Below are positions 44,920 through 54,599 of a stretch of 64,000 bases of DNA, in pieces. A program made the translations under genes and the position numbers. Origin of the DNA: Owenweeksia hongkongensis DSM 17368 (GTDB lineage Bacteria > Bacteroidota > Bacteroidia > Flavobacteriales > Schleiferiaceae); contig NC_016599.1 of assembly GCF_000236705.1 (NCBI RefSeq), forward strand, positions 744,001 through 808,000, read 5' to 3'. Position 1 is the stretch's first letter, and the number at the start of each line of letters is the position of its first letter. Under the pieces are notes generated by a model. That model was not told the DNA's origin. It did no database searches and worked only from the letters and a program-made list of their open reading frames with translations.

Positions 44920-46321
44920 GCCTTCCAAAAATCCAGCGGTAAAACGCTCACTTGTATTGGCGGGTGGAGGCATGCGCGTGGCTTATCAGGCTGGCGTACT
45001 GATGGCATTGGAAGAATCAGGTTTGCAATTTTCACATGTGGATGGCACCTCTGGCGGGATATTCAATACTTCAATGTTGGCCAGTGGCTTGTCGCCAAAA
45101 ACGATGGCCGAAAAATGGAGAACCTTAAAGTTGAAATACTTTGTTTCCACCCGAAAAGTTAAGGACTATCTCCACATGTTTAAAATGCAGGGTTACGCTG
45201 ATGCTGACAATATTCGTAAAAAGGTGTTTCCGCATTTAGGTATAAACCTAAAAAACATTAATGCAAATGCTGAAATCAACGCCACATTTAATGTGTGTAA
45301 TTTCAGAACTAAAAGTGTAGAGGCAAAACCAAACACTACTGTAAAAGAAGACCATCTGATTGCCGGTGTTTCCCTTCCCCTATTTATGCCCGCTATAAAA
45401 ATTGATGAGGATTGGTACACTGATGCGGTTTGGATAAAAGATGCCAACCTAATTGAATCCGTAAATCAAGGTTCAAAAGAATTGTGGCTTGTGTGGGCCA
45501 TTGGCAATTCACCCAATTATTTGAAAGGTGCATTTCATCAATATGTGCACATGATAGAAATGAGTGCCAATGGGGGTTTATTGGAAGAATACCGGTACAT
45601 CCATAAGCTAAACGAGTTGGCTACAGCCGATGAAAAAATAAAGCTCTTTGTCATCAAATCTCAAATTCCACTGCCGCTGGACCCTGACTTTTTCTTTAAT
45701 AAAATAAATGCCCGCGAACTGGTAAACATGGGCTATGCTCAGGCCAAAGGATATTTGCAGAATTATAAGCCAGAAGGTGAGTTATTGGACGAAACAGCCA
45801 GTGCATCAGAGGAACCTGATTTTCTTCTGACGTTTAGAAGCGAATATTTCGGTAAGCTGGCTTTTAATTCTAAGCAAACTCCGGTTCAACTTTTTATCTA
45901 CACGCGCTTTGCCCAGTTTCCTGATAAGCAAGTATGCGAAGTTTATTCAAGTATAAAAATTGGAAGAGAGGAACTAGAAATTCCAACCTATAACTATGAA
46001 ATAATTGGTGGAAATCAAGAGTTGAAAGGAGTTTCAAAGTTTGTACTTGACGGAAAAGAAATGACTTTGACAACAGTTCAAAAACTATCCAGCCCAATAG
46101 AAATAGCGATGGGCTTAGGCTTTAAGCAAATTGAAATAAAAGTACAAGCCGAAGACGGCAGCACAATGATAGAAGGCAAACTGTACCAAAGTATGGGAAG
46201 CCGATTAAAATCTTTGTACTCCACCAATCTTTCCACCATAACTGATAAACGAACCGGCCTAAGAGCAAAACTCAAAATGTTTAAAGCTTTTATCAACCAT
46301 GTTAAAACCAAAACCTCCTGA
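44909..46321 (+). CDS. Patatin-like phospholipase with C-terminal extension
   Basis: A 470-aa protein with a patatin fold in residues 10-300: oxyanion-hole loop AGGGMR (18-23), nucleophile elbow GTSGG with Ser48, and the catalytic Asp172 in WYTDAVW (DGG/DGA-type motif reduced to DA). Patatins cleave acyl chains from phospholipids or other lipids. Residues from about 310 to 470 form an extra beta-rich domain not seen in short bacterial patatins, beginning PDFLLTFRSEYFGKLAFNS. It overlaps the upstream membrane gene and is 3 bp from the GMC oxidase, so these are translated together. There is no signal peptide; action is at the inner leaflet or in the cytosol. Confidence 0.85.
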   Translation: MLTKPSKNPAVKRSLVLAGGGMRVAYQAGVLMALEESGLQFSHVDGTSGGIFNTSMLASGLSPKTMAEKWRTLKLKYFVSTRKVKDYLHMFKMQGYADADNIRKKVFPHLGINLKNINANAEINATFNVCNFRTKSVEAKPNTTVKEDHLIAGVSLPLFMPAIKIDEDWYTDAVWIKDANLIESVNQGSKELWLVWAIGNSPNYLKGAFHQYVHMIEMSANGGLLEEYRYIHKLNELATADEKIKLFVIKSQIPLPLDPDFFFNKINARELVNMGYAQAKGYLQNYKPEGELLDETASASEEPDFLLTFRSEYFGKLAFNSKQTPVQLFIYTRFAQFPDKQVCEVYSSIKIGREELEIPTYNYEIIGGNQELKGVSKFVLDGKEMTLTTVQKLSSPIEIAMGLGFKQIEIKVQAEDGSTMIEGKLYQSMGSRLKSLYSTNLSTITDKRTGLRAKLKMFKAFINHVKTKTS

Positions 46322-46324
46322 ATT

Positions 46325-48667
46325 ATGAAAAAACTATCACGCCCCATTACGGAATTAAAAAACAGCTACGATGTACTCGTAATAGGCTCTGGATATGGGG
46401 GTAGCATTGCGGCATCTCGGATGAGCCGCATCGGAAAGTCGGTTTGTCTTTTAGAAAAAGGTAAAGAGTTTTTACCTGGAGATTTCCCTAGTAAGCTCAC
46501 AGAAGCTTCTGGAGAAATGAATTTTAACATGGGTAAAAAATCAGATGATAATAATGGGCTTTATGATTTTACCATGGGCGATGGCATCAGTGTTTTCAAA
46601 GGTTGTGGGTTGGGAGGAACCTCTTTAGTAAATGCCAATGTTTCGATAAAGCCTGAGCCTCGGGTAATGGAAGACAATGCATGGCCCGCTGAAATCAGAA
46701 ACAACATTTCTTCTTTTCATGAAGGTGTAGAGCGCGCTTGGGATATGCTAAAACCCAATCCATACCCTGAAGGTAAAAATGGCTACCCCATTTTGGCCAA
46801 AACCGAGGCCATGAGAAAGTCAGCGGATTATATGTCTGAGGAATTTAGACTGCTGGACATCAACGTAAACTTTGAAAACAAAGAGGAAAATCATGTTGGG
46901 ATAAAACAAGGTAAATGCAACAATTGTGGAGATTGTGTAACAGGCTGCAACGTAGGCGCCAAAAATACAACAGCCATGAATTACCTCCCGGATGCTTACA
47001 ATCATGGTGCAGAAATATTTACCAATATTGATGTTCGCCATATTGAGAAAAGCAATGGCCGCTGGAAGGTGTTTTTTAATGTGTTGAATACAGGAAGGGA
47101 AAAATTTGACGCACCTGAACTATTTGTATTTGCAGATAATGTAATCATAAGTGCCGGCTCTTTAGGCTCCACCGAAATACTGCTTCGTTCCAAGGCAAAA
47201 GGTCTAAGCACCTCAGATATGCTTGGGCAAAATATGACTGGAAATGGCGATGTATTGGCCTTTGGCTACAATAATGACCAGCCAATAAATGGTATAGGAA
47301 TGGGCGATAATGAAATAAAGGATATCGCGAATGTGGGCCCCTGTATCACAAGTGTGATAGATATGCGAAATCGTGATAACATTGTCGATGGCATGACGCT
47401 CGAAGAAGGTACCGTTCCTGCTCCAATTCGTGCTATTATGGCAAGTACGCTGGTTACAGTTTCCCGCCTTTTCGGAAATGATACCGATAGAGGATTTAAA
47501 GATTTTTGGCGTGAAAAGTGGCGCGAAATCACCAGCTTATTTAAAGGGCCATTTCACGGTGCAGTAAATCACACACAGATTTATTTGGTGATGACGCATG
47601 ATGATTCAAAAGGTAAAATGAGCCTGAAAGATGATCGATTAAAAATAGACTGGCCAGGTGTGGGCAAGCAAGAAATATTTAAAAAAGTAGATGGCGAACT
47701 AACTGCTGCCACCTCGGCCCTTGGCGGGAATAAAGTTCCAAACCCAACCTGGAATAAGATGATGGATTTTGATCTGGTTACGGTTCACCCACTGGGCGGC
47801 TGCGGTATGGCCAACGATGCCAATACCGGAGTGACAGACCATAAAGGCCAGGTTTTTTCGGGAAGCACTGGAACGGATTTACACCCCGGACTTTATGTGA
47901 TGGATGGAGCGGTGATTCCAAAATCTGTTGGTACCAATCCTCTCCTCACCATTAGCGGTTTAGCTGAGCGCAGCTGCAAACTAATTGCAGAAAGTATGGG
48001 TGCTTCTATTAATTATAGCTTTGAAAATGCTCCCCGAAAAGAAGGCCAAAACAATGTTACCAAAGGTGTGCAGTTTACTGAAACCATGCGCGGCTATTTT
48101 TCGCTTGACGAAAAAGAAAACTACCAGCGTGGCCATGATAAAGGAAAAGCAGCAAAATCACCTTTTGAATTTACCCTTACCATACATTCCGAAGATGTGG
48201 ACACTTTTGTGCAAAACAAAGACCACCAGGCCGGACTGATGGGAAGCATGGTAGCTCCTGCCCTTTCGGACAAACCACTTTCAGCGCTTAATGGAACCTT
48301 CAACCTTTTTGTAGAAGACAAAGCAAATCCAGACACCAAAAAGATGCTATATAGCAGCGTATTGACGGACGTAAATGGTGAGCACTATTATTTTGAAGGA
48401 TTTAAGCAAGTGCAAAACGACAAGGGATTTGATGTGTGGGCAGACACCACTACCCTGTTTATCACTTTACGTAAAGGTGATTCTAAAGAAGGTGAGGTGA
48501 TTGGCAAGGGGATGCTTAAAATTTTGATCAAAGATTTTATGACGCAACTTACCACCATGAAATCTGTGAATACCAAAGGTGCCAGTGAGAGTATTTCGTC
48601 TATCGCGGCATTCGGTAAGTTCTTTTCAGGAAATGTGTTTGATACGTACATTAAGAAAATCAGATAA
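46325..48667 (+). CDS. GMC / cholesterol-oxidase-like flavoprotein with fused C-terminal domain
   Basis: A 780-aa FAD-dependent oxidoreductase. The Rossmann motif VIGSGYGGS lies near residue 18. A cysteine cluster at 198, 201, 204 and 208 (GKCNNCGDCVTGCN, then AKNTT), conserved in fatty-alcohol and cholesterol-oxidase-like GMC enzymes, follows. Further motifs are VHPLGGCGMA and DGAVIPKSVGTNPLLTISGLAE near residues 485-550. From about 575 an extra domain (SPFEFTLTIHSEDVDTF to the end) extends it well past the usual 500-560 aa. Substrates are likely hydroxyl groups on sterols or long-chain alcohols. Last gene of the lipid-type operon before glutaminase. Confidence 0.85.
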   Translation: MKKLSRPITELKNSYDVLVIGSGYGGSIAASRMSRIGKSVCLLEKGKEFLPGDFPSKLTEASGEMNFNMGKKSDDNNGLYDFTMGDGISVFKGCGLGGTSLVNANVSIKPEPRVMEDNAWPAEIRNNISSFHEGVERAWDMLKPNPYPEGKNGYPILAKTEAMRKSADYMSEEFRLLDINVNFENKEENHVGIKQGKCNNCGDCVTGCNVGAKNTTAMNYLPDAYNHGAEIFTNIDVRHIEKSNGRWKVFFNVLNTGREKFDAPELFVFADNVIISAGSLGSTEILLRSKAKGLSTSDMLGQNMTGNGDVLAFGYNNDQPINGIGMGDNEIKDIANVGPCITSVIDMRNRDNIVDGMTLEEGTVPAPIRAIMASTLVTVSRLFGNDTDRGFKDFWREKWREITSLFKGPFHGAVNHTQIYLVMTHDDSKGKMSLKDDRLKIDWPGVGKQEIFKKVDGELTAATSALGGNKVPNPTWNKMMDFDLVTVHPLGGCGMANDANTGVTDHKGQVFSGSTGTDLHPGLYVMDGAVIPKSVGTNPLLTISGLAERSCKLIAESMGASINYSFENAPRKEGQNNVTKGVQFTETMRGYFSLDEKENYQRGHDKGKAAKSPFEFTLTIHSEDVDTFVQNKDHQAGLMGSMVAPALSDKPLSALNGTFNLFVEDKANPDTKKMLYSSVLTDVNGEHYYFEGFKQVQNDKGFDVWADTTTLFITLRKGDSKEGEVIGKGMLKILIKDFMTQLTTMKSVNTKGASESISSIAAFGKFFSGNVFDTYIKKIR

Positions 48668-48738
48668 TCAACCCCCGTTTATTTGCTGTATTGCCAAACA
48701 AATGCAGACATTAGTTGTCGTTTAGACAACACTATTTT

Positions 48739-49653
48739 ATGGACTACAACTCAATTTTTGAAGAAATAAAGCGGGAGATTAACTTGGATGTAAAGCACGG
48801 AAAGGTGGCCGATTACATTCCTGAATTAGCTCATGTAGACCCCAATAAGTTTGGAATTTCATTGAAGTGCATGGATGGCCAAAGCTTTTCTATGGGCGAT
48901 GCTGACGAAAAATTTTCCGCTCAAAGTATCACTAAGGTATTTTCATTAGCCCTAGCCATGAACCATTTTGGCCAAAAAGTTTGGAGCCGAATGGACGTAG
49001 AGCCTTCCGGAACTTCATTCAACTCATTGGTTCTCCTGGAATATGAGCAGGGAATTCCAAGAAATCCTTTTATAAATAGTGGCGCACTGGTAATAGCCGA
49101 TATGCTGGTAGAAAAGTTGGAAGATCCCAAAGGTGAGTTTTTGGAATTTGTGAGAAACATGACCGGCAGCCGTGATATAGACTACAATTATAAAGTTGCC
49201 AATAGCGAAAGAGACCACGGTTTTAGAAATAGAGCTATGGCTAATATGCTCAAGTCTTTTGGAAACATAAAAGGTGATGTAGAAGATGTGTTAGACTTTT
49301 ACTTTCATCAATGCAGTATTGAAATGAGCTGTAAGCAATTGGCTGATGCCTTTATGGTTTTTAGCAATAAAGGAAGTATGCTGGGCACCAAAGAAAAAAT
49401 TATAACCAAACAGCAAAGTCAACGTATAAATGCTCTGATGCTTACTTGCGGCTTTTATGACGAAGCCGGAGAGTTTGCCTTTCGTGTTGGTCTGCCTGGT
49501 AAAAGTGGTGTAGGTGGAGGAATCGCTGCCGTATACCCAAGTGAATATAGTGTTGCTGTTTGGAGCCCAAGGCTCAATAAATTGGGTAATTCGGTACTGG
49601 GAATGAAAACCTTGGAATTACTTACTACCAAAACCGGAATGGGCATTTTTTAA
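48739..49653 (+). CDS. glsA: Glutaminase A
   Basis: A 304-aa serine-dependent glutaminase (glutamine to glutamate plus ammonia) of the beta-lactamase-like fold. The SxxK motif is S63-I-T-K66, followed by PSGTSFNSL and the strongly conserved NPFINSGALVIADML. The ATG at 48739 is chosen; TTG at 48715 would add eight residues without family support. Length matches GlsA/YbaS. It is 71 bp after the GMC oxidase; whether it belongs to that operon is unclear, and functionally it looks unrelated. Confidence 0.93.
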   Translation: MDYNSIFEEIKREINLDVKHGKVADYIPELAHVDPNKFGISLKCMDGQSFSMGDADEKFSAQSITKVFSLALAMNHFGQKVWSRMDVEPSGTSFNSLVLLEYEQGIPRNPFINSGALVIADMLVEKLEDPKGEFLEFVRNMTGSRDIDYNYKVANSERDHGFRNRAMANMLKSFGNIKGDVEDVLDFYFHQCSIEMSCKQLADAFMVFSNKGSMLGTKEKIITKQQSQRINALMLTCGFYDEAGEFAFRVGLPGKSGVGGGIAAVYPSEYSVAVWSPRLNKLGNSVLGMKTLELLTTKTGMGIF

Positions 49654-49727
49654 CATTTAAAAACCCTAACCTCTTATTGTGGGTTTACTCCCTTTTAAGA
49701 TTACTTTTAGAGTGAATTTGATCACCT

Positions 49728-50810
49728 ATGGAAATTATTTATTACACTTTAACCGCTTTTATCCTTATCACCTCTATTCTGTCGTTTATTGACCACCCTC
49801 ACTGGATGTTCAGAGTTTTTGAGTTTACTAAGGTTCACCTTGTTGTGCTTCAATTTGCCACCTTTATGCTGGCTCTCATTTTTGTAGAAGCCACTCCCTT
49901 TATTTGGGGTATTCAAGCTTTTTTAGTTTTGTTAATGGTTTATAATGCCAGCATTTTGGTAAAATATACTTCACTCTATAAAGTTGTTCCCCAAGAAAAG
50001 TCGCCTAAACATTCCGCGCCAGTTACCTTGCTTTCTGCAAATGTTTATCAGTTTAATAAAAATTATCAGCCCTTTATAGATTTGGTGCATCAGACCAAAC
50101 CCAATATTGTACTTACCATAGAGTCCAACAAAGACTGGGATAAAGCTTTGGAAGTTTTAGAAAAAGACTATCCAAATCACAAAAAAGTACCACTTGAAAA
50201 TACCTATGGACTTCATTTTTATACCAACCTAAAAATCAAAAAGGTAGATGTGCATTGGTTTGTAGCTGATGATATTCCTAGCATTGAAGCCCAACTGCAA
50301 ACGGATGACGGCTATAATTTCACCTTTTTTGGGGTGCACCCACCACCACCCAGCCCTACGGAAGAAGAAAACTCAAAAGAACGCGATGGCGAATTGATGT
50401 GCGTGGCCAAAAATGTACGTGATGGAAATGCTGCAACGGTGGTAGTGGGGGACTTTAACACCGTAGCTTGGTCAAAAGCAAGCACGCTTTTCAGAAAAAC
50501 TGCAGAACTTGTAGACCCAAGAATTGGCCGAGGACTGATTTCTACTTTTCATGCTAACTATAGATGGTTTAGGTTTCCTATTGACCAGATGTTTCATACG
50601 CCCGACATTTATGTGAATGAATTTACCGTCCTCGATAAGTTTGGCTCCGACCACCTTCCGCTGTTTGCCGAGTTTCAAATCAACAATGGCAAAAACTTAA
50701 ACCAAGAAAATGTAGAAAGCCTGGAAGAAGGTGAAATGGAAGAAGTGGATGAACTTATAGCCGAGGGAAAAGCAGAAGATGGTGAAAGGGATGCCGTAGC
50801 TAAAGAGTAA
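49728..50810 (+). CDS. Endonuclease/exonuclease/phosphatase family membrane protein
   Basis: A 360-aa protein with three N-terminal hydrophobic segments (about 3-22, 35-54, 58-78) and an EEP domain with Asn105, Glu132 (TIESNKDW), VVVGDFNTVAWS and the catalytic SDHLPLFAEF. The usual EEP catalytic set is therefore present, and the domain would face the periplasm. Substrate is open; membrane-anchored EEP proteins act on phospholipids or nucleic acids. The last 40 residues are very acidic and low complexity (EEGEMEEVDELIAEGK). Confidence 0.82.
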   Translation: MEIIYYTLTAFILITSILSFIDHPHWMFRVFEFTKVHLVVLQFATFMLALIFVEATPFIWGIQAFLVLLMVYNASILVKYTSLYKVVPQEKSPKHSAPVTLLSANVYQFNKNYQPFIDLVHQTKPNIVLTIESNKDWDKALEVLEKDYPNHKKVPLENTYGLHFYTNLKIKKVDVHWFVADDIPSIEAQLQTDDGYNFTFFGVHPPPPSPTEEENSKERDGELMCVAKNVRDGNAATVVVGDFNTVAWSKASTLFRKTAELVDPRIGRGLISTFHANYRWFRFPIDQMFHTPDIYVNEFTVLDKFGSDHLPLFAEFQINNGKNLNQENVESLEEGEMEEVDELIAEGKAEDGERDAVAKE

Positions 50811-50858
50811 CTTGGTACAGTATTTTATATATCCAATCAAAATTTGTAAAATCATCTT

Positions 50859-51617
50859 ATGAAAATATTTGGTCTCTCCATTTTTACTACGCTAATCTTA
50901 AGTGCAGGATGCAACTCTTCCCAAAAAACAGCTGAAGCTAATTCCGCAAAAAAAACACAGGCTAACACTTACACCGAGTTTATAGCAATGAGTAATGAAC
51001 CCTCTTGGGTAGTCATAGTTGATTTAAATGCTGGGATAAGATTTTCGTCATTAGATGACAATCGATTTGATATAAAAACGGAAAAATCAGAAATCAGAAA
51101 GCCTCAGGATATAAGTGCCACCAACTATAAGGGAGAATTTGAAAATGGATATATCCAAGTGATGGTGTACCACAAACCTTGCACAGATGACATGTCTGGT
51201 GAAGTTTATGATAACAAGGTAAGAGTAAGTGTGACCAATACAGAAACAGTAGAATACTTAGGTTGTGGGAATTATCAGGGTGATTATAGATTGAATGACA
51301 TCTGGGTTCTAACTGAAATAGACAACCAGGAAGTAAGTATGAATGGTGCTATTCGCCCCTCTTTAGAGTTTAATATTTCAGAAAAAAGACTGCATGGCTT
51401 TGGTGGTTGCAACCAGATTAATGGAACTTTTGCATTTAAAAAGAATCAAGTAGTGGTAGGCCAATTAATGAATACCCTTATGGCCTGTATTAATCAAGGT
51501 GTTGAGGATAAATTTCTTAAACATCTTAACGGACAAACTATGGATTATGAAATTGGTGACAATCAACTAAAGATGTGGAATGATGCAGGTTCTTTGACTT
51601 TCAAAAAAGGTGATTAA
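50859..51617 (+). CDS. META domain lipoprotein
   Basis: A 252-aa lipoprotein (signal peptide with LSAGC, Cys18). The N-terminal half (about 40-140, with NEPSWVVIVD and the GCGNY end) resembles COG3650-type lipoproteins. The C-terminal half is a META/HslJ domain, with DIWVLTEIDNQEV, GGCNQINGTF and MACINQGVEDKFLK. META proteins are envelope proteins tied to stress tolerance, for example novobiocin and heat-shock response for HslJ. It precedes the Crp/Fnr regulator by 6 bp; both may be transcribed together. Confidence 0.85.
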   Translation: MKIFGLSIFTTLILSAGCNSSQKTAEANSAKKTQANTYTEFIAMSNEPSWVVIVDLNAGIRFSSLDDNRFDIKTEKSEIRKPQDISATNYKGEFENGYIQVMVYHKPCTDDMSGEVYDNKVRVSVTNTETVEYLGCGNYQGDYRLNDIWVLTEIDNQEVSMNGAIRPSLEFNISEKRLHGFGGCNQINGTFAFKKNQVVVGQLMNTLMACINQGVEDKFLKHLNGQTMDYEIGDNQLKMWNDAGSLTFKKGD

Positions 51618-51623
51618 GGTTTT

Positions 51624-52190
51624 ATGACTTTAGAAAATCAAATACAGGCTTACCTCGGAATCCCAGATGCTCACCTCAAAACGATAGAAGACTTGTTCGA
51701 GCACACACTTTTACCGAAAGGTGAAAACTATACTACAACCGGAAGCTTTCATGCCAATTTGAGTTTTATAAAAAGTGGCTACCTGAGAGTGTATGAAACC
51801 AAGGACGACAAGGAAATAACCCAATGGATATCTTCACCCGGTGAATTTATAACGGACCTCGGAACGCTTGTTTTTGACGCTCCGGCAAGGCGAAACATTC
51901 AGGCTATAACTGATTGTGAACTGTACACTATAAGTAGAGAAAACTATAGGCGAATTGGCGGCTTAATTCCCGAATGGCCTGAATTGGAAAAACGATTTTT
52001 GGCAAAATGCTTTATGATTTTGGAAGACCGCGTGTTCAATTTTATATCCATGTCATCCGAAGAACGCTATGAGCAGCTCTTTGCCTATAAGCGTGAATTG
52101 TTTAATCAAGTGCCTTTACAATACATCGCTTCAATGCTAGGAATGACACCCGAAACACTAAGCAGAATCAGAAAGAAAAGTATTTCTTGA
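51624..52190 (+). CDS. Crp/Fnr family transcriptional regulator
   Basis: A 188-aa regulator: cyclic-nucleotide-binding-type beta roll (about 10-120, with FIKSGYLRVYETKDDKEIT and WISSPGEFITDL), dimer helix, and a C-terminal winged helix (QVPLQYIASMLGMTPETLSR). No Fnr-type cysteine cluster and no obvious cAMP-contact residues were seen, so the ligand is unknown. This short type is very common in Bacteroidota and often controls a nearby gene such as the SRPBCC protein just downstream. Confidence 0.9.
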   Translation: MTLENQIQAYLGIPDAHLKTIEDLFEHTLLPKGENYTTTGSFHANLSFIKSGYLRVYETKDDKEITQWISSPGEFITDLGTLVFDAPARRNIQAITDCELYTISRENYRRIGGLIPEWPELEKRFLAKCFMILEDRVFNFISMSSEERYEQLFAYKRELFNQVPLQYIASMLGMTPETLSRIRKKSIS

Positions 52191-52256
52191 TTTATGTCAA
52201 GCCGAGTGATATGAGCCTATCGCAACTTTGTGGTATCACAAAAGAAAAATGCGATT

Positions 52257-52676
52257 ATGAAAATTCACACTTCAATAAAAATAAATGCTACGCCACAGCA
52301 GGTATGGCAAGTTCTTACAGACTTTGATGCCTACCCTACCTGGAATCCCTTTGTGCAGTCCCTTACGGGAAATGTGAAGGAAGGTGAACGAATAACAGTA
52401 AAGCTTCCGGGAATGACTTTTAAACCAGTAATTTTAGTTTTTAAAGAACATGAGCAACTCACCTGGTTGGGGCATTTGCTTTTCAAAGGATTATTTGATG
52501 GTGAGCATACTTTTAAACTTGAGGATAATGGAGATGGCACCACCACTTTTCATCAATCTGAAAAATTCAAAGGACTTTTGGTTGGGCTTTTTAAGCGAAA
52601 ACTGCAAAAAGATACCCTTCCGGGATTTGAAGATTTGAATCAAAAACTAAAAGAAAGAGTGGAAAACCAAACTTAG
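52257..52676 (+). CDS. SRPBCC (START/Bet v1-like) domain protein
   Basis: A 139-aa single-domain protein of the SRPBCC fold: IHTSIKINATPQQVWQVLTD, then FDAYPTWNPF, then the strand/helix pattern ending FKRKLQKDTLPGFEDLNQKL. Such proteins bind hydrophobic ligands in a cavity; the ligand here cannot be told. The ATG at 52257 is used; the frame is open upstream without a better start. It is one base before the GNAT gene and 66 bp after the Crp/Fnr regulator. Confidence 0.85.
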   Translation: MKIHTSIKINATPQQVWQVLTDFDAYPTWNPFVQSLTGNVKEGERITVKLPGMTFKPVILVFKEHEQLTWLGHLLFKGLFDGEHTFKLEDNGDGTTTFHQSEKFKGLLVGLFKRKLQKDTLPGFEDLNQKLKERVENQT

Positions 52677-52677
52677 A

Positions 52678-53157
52678 ATGGGTTCAATGAATATTCTACA
52701 AACAACTAAAATCACAGAGTCTCAAAAGGTGGAGCTTTCTAAGCTTTGGAACTCTGAATATCCAGAAGCATTGGCACATAAAAGCCTTGAAGATTTTGAT
52801 AAATACTTAAATGGAGTTACAAATCACAAGCACTTTTTGATGTGTGATGATTCAGGCTCAATTCAGGGTTGGCATTTTCAGTTTACCCGAGATAATGAAA
52901 CCTGGTTTGGAATGATAGTCTCCACAAAATTACAAGGCAAAGGATTTGGCTCAAAGCTATTAAATGAAGGCAAGAAGGATGCGGATAAGCTTTCGGGCTG
53001 GGTGGTAGACCATGCTGATTATGTGAAGACTAATGGTACCCCATACTCCTCTCCCCTAAGTTTTTACCTAAAACATGGTTTTAAAGTTGTGCCTGAAATA
53101 AAACCTGAAGGGGATAAACTATCCGCAGTAAAGGTGGTTTGGAGTAAGCAGCTTTAA
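52678..53157 (+). CDS. GNAT family N-acetyltransferase
   Basis: A 159-aa acyl-CoA-dependent acetyltransferase; motif A is GMIVSTKLQGKGFGSKLLNE with the Q-x-x-G-x-G acetyl-CoA loop. The start could be ATG 52678 or 52687 (MNILQTTKI); the first is kept because it follows the previous stop by one base. The substrate is unknown. Its stop overlaps the stop of the convergent COG3014 gene by 3 bp, with no terminator between. Confidence 0.8.
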   Translation: MGSMNILQTTKITESQKVELSKLWNSEYPEALAHKSLEDFDKYLNGVTNHKHFLMCDDSGSIQGWHFQFTRDNETWFGMIVSTKLQGKGFGSKLLNEGKKDADKLSGWVVDHADYVKTNGTPYSSPLSFYLKHGFKVVPEIKPEGDKLSAVKVVWSKQL

Positions 53158-54569
53158 TACAACTTAAAACTCTCTAAACTGTGATAAATGTGAAATACTG
53201 TTTCTCCTTTATCTGCTGAAAAGATGAAATCCGTAGAATTTTGATTTCCCTTGCCGTCCTTGGTTTTCAGCGTTACTTTATTCTCTCCTACATTAAGCGG
53301 AATACGACTGTAAGAAATACTGTAGGGTAAGGTTTGCCAGTTGCGGGTATCCGCTTTTTCGGTTAGTGCATTGAGTAAAGATATTGCTGCACCTAAGTCC
53401 TGATTCTCCTGACGAGCAGCGTATTCTGCGGCTTGCTTGGTGGCCAATCGAAGTGCTGCTGCTCCAATTTCACGCAGCATTCTATCTTGCAAAATAGAAC
53501 GCGCAATAGCATCAATATCTTCGGCAGTTTCTAAATCATACGTATTACTCCCATTTAATACAAGCTCCCCTTGATTAAAAACAGGTATTCTTGACTCATA
53601 CTTTGAAAAAGCCACTCGAATCAATTTTAGGTCACCAAAGCCATTTCCTCCCTGACCGTTTTCTGGAATAGGAAATGTGAAAAACAAATCCAATTCTTCG
53701 TTTACCAAGGTTACCACGCCACCATCACCTTTTACAATGGTGAAGTTAATACTCCACTCCGCCTTTACCGGCCCTAGTCCATTGTGCCAAAAGAAAATCA
53801 GCTCACCCCCACCCCTCTTCTGGTATTGATAATCAACTCCAAACTCAGATTCGTACTGCTGCAATTCTTCAATAAAACCGTTTAGATATGCCGTACGCAT
53901 CAAATCCTGCTTCAATTGCTCAGGAGCATTTACTCCAAAGTTTTCTGTGTAAGATTGTTTATAGGTATTGTACGCGTTTCTATAGGCAATGAAAGCATTG
54001 TTAACATCATTATCCATTTCATAAGCTATCCCCATAAGCACGTGGGCAAAGGCATCATCCGCATATCTATTTGGCCTATTTTCATAGCGGTCATTTAGGG
54101 CATTCAGCTTATTGTTCAGCCTTCTGGCTTCTACTAGGGCTTCCTGTGGACGGTTCATTTTCAAAAAGTTCAGTGCTTTATAATAGTGGATTAGCACCTT
54201 TTCATGATCCTCGGCAGGATACTCTTTTACAGTAGGATTACTAATGAGCGTAAGAGCTTCCATACCGTAATTTTTACGGTAGTCTTCTACATATATGTAT
54301 GCTTGCTCAAAGTATTTATTACTCTCTTCATATTGCCCCATCATTTGGAGCACCACACCTTTTTTCAAAAAAAAGAGCAGCCGATTTCTACCTTCGGCTG
54401 CCTTTTCATTTTTATCTAAAAGTTTATTTGCTCCTTCTAAATCTCCGCTGCTAAAGGCCTCCTGAAATTTTAGGTTCTTTTGGTAATAAGTTGCACAGCC
54501 GCTAAGCAGCATTACCACTAAGGCCAAAAGAAAGCCTTGAAAAACGTTTTGATTTTTCTTAGAAAGCAT
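53154..54569 (-). CDS. COG3014 family outer-membrane lipoprotein
   Basis: A 471-aa lipoprotein (LLSGC, Cys25) with tetratricopeptide-like helical repeats in the N-terminal half (for example KKGVVLQMMGQYEESNKYFE and HYYKALNFLKMNRPQEALVE) and a beta-rich C-terminal part. The COG3014 family has no settled function. It follows an LpoB-like lipoprotein by 30 bp; the two are often adjacent, which suggests a shared role in peptidoglycan-synthase control or envelope organisation. Confidence 0.8.
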   Translation of the reverse strand: MLSKKNQNVFQGFLLALVVMLLSGCATYYQKNLKFQEAFSSGDLEGANKLLDKNEKAAEGRNRLLFFLKKGVVLQMMGQYEESNKYFEQAYIYVEDYRKNYGMEALTLISNPTVKEYPAEDHEKVLIHYYKALNFLKMNRPQEALVEARRLNNKLNALNDRYENRPNRYADDAFAHVLMGIAYEMDNDVNNAFIAYRNAYNTYKQSYTENFGVNAPEQLKQDLMRTAYLNGFIEELQQYESEFGVDYQYQKRGGGELIFFWHNGLGPVKAEWSINFTIVKGDGGVVTLVNEELDLFFTFPIPENGQGGNGFGDLKLIRVAFSKYESRIPVFNQGELVLNGSNTYDLETAEDIDAIARSILQDRMLREIGAAALRLATKQAAEYAARQENQDLGAAISLLNALTEKADTRNWQTLPYSISYSRIPLNVGENKVTLKTKDGKGNQNSTDFIFSADKGETVFHIYHSLESFKLY

Positions 54570-54599
54570 AAGGTTTGAAAAAAGAGATGACGGCTAAGA

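Noticed and set aside
48715-48738. TTG start for glutaminase
   Set aside because: Adds eight residues with no family similarity; ATG 48739 gives the normal length.
49661-49686. Terminator after glsA
   Set aside because: AAACCC/GGGTTT is only 6 bp with a 14-nt loop and no T run.
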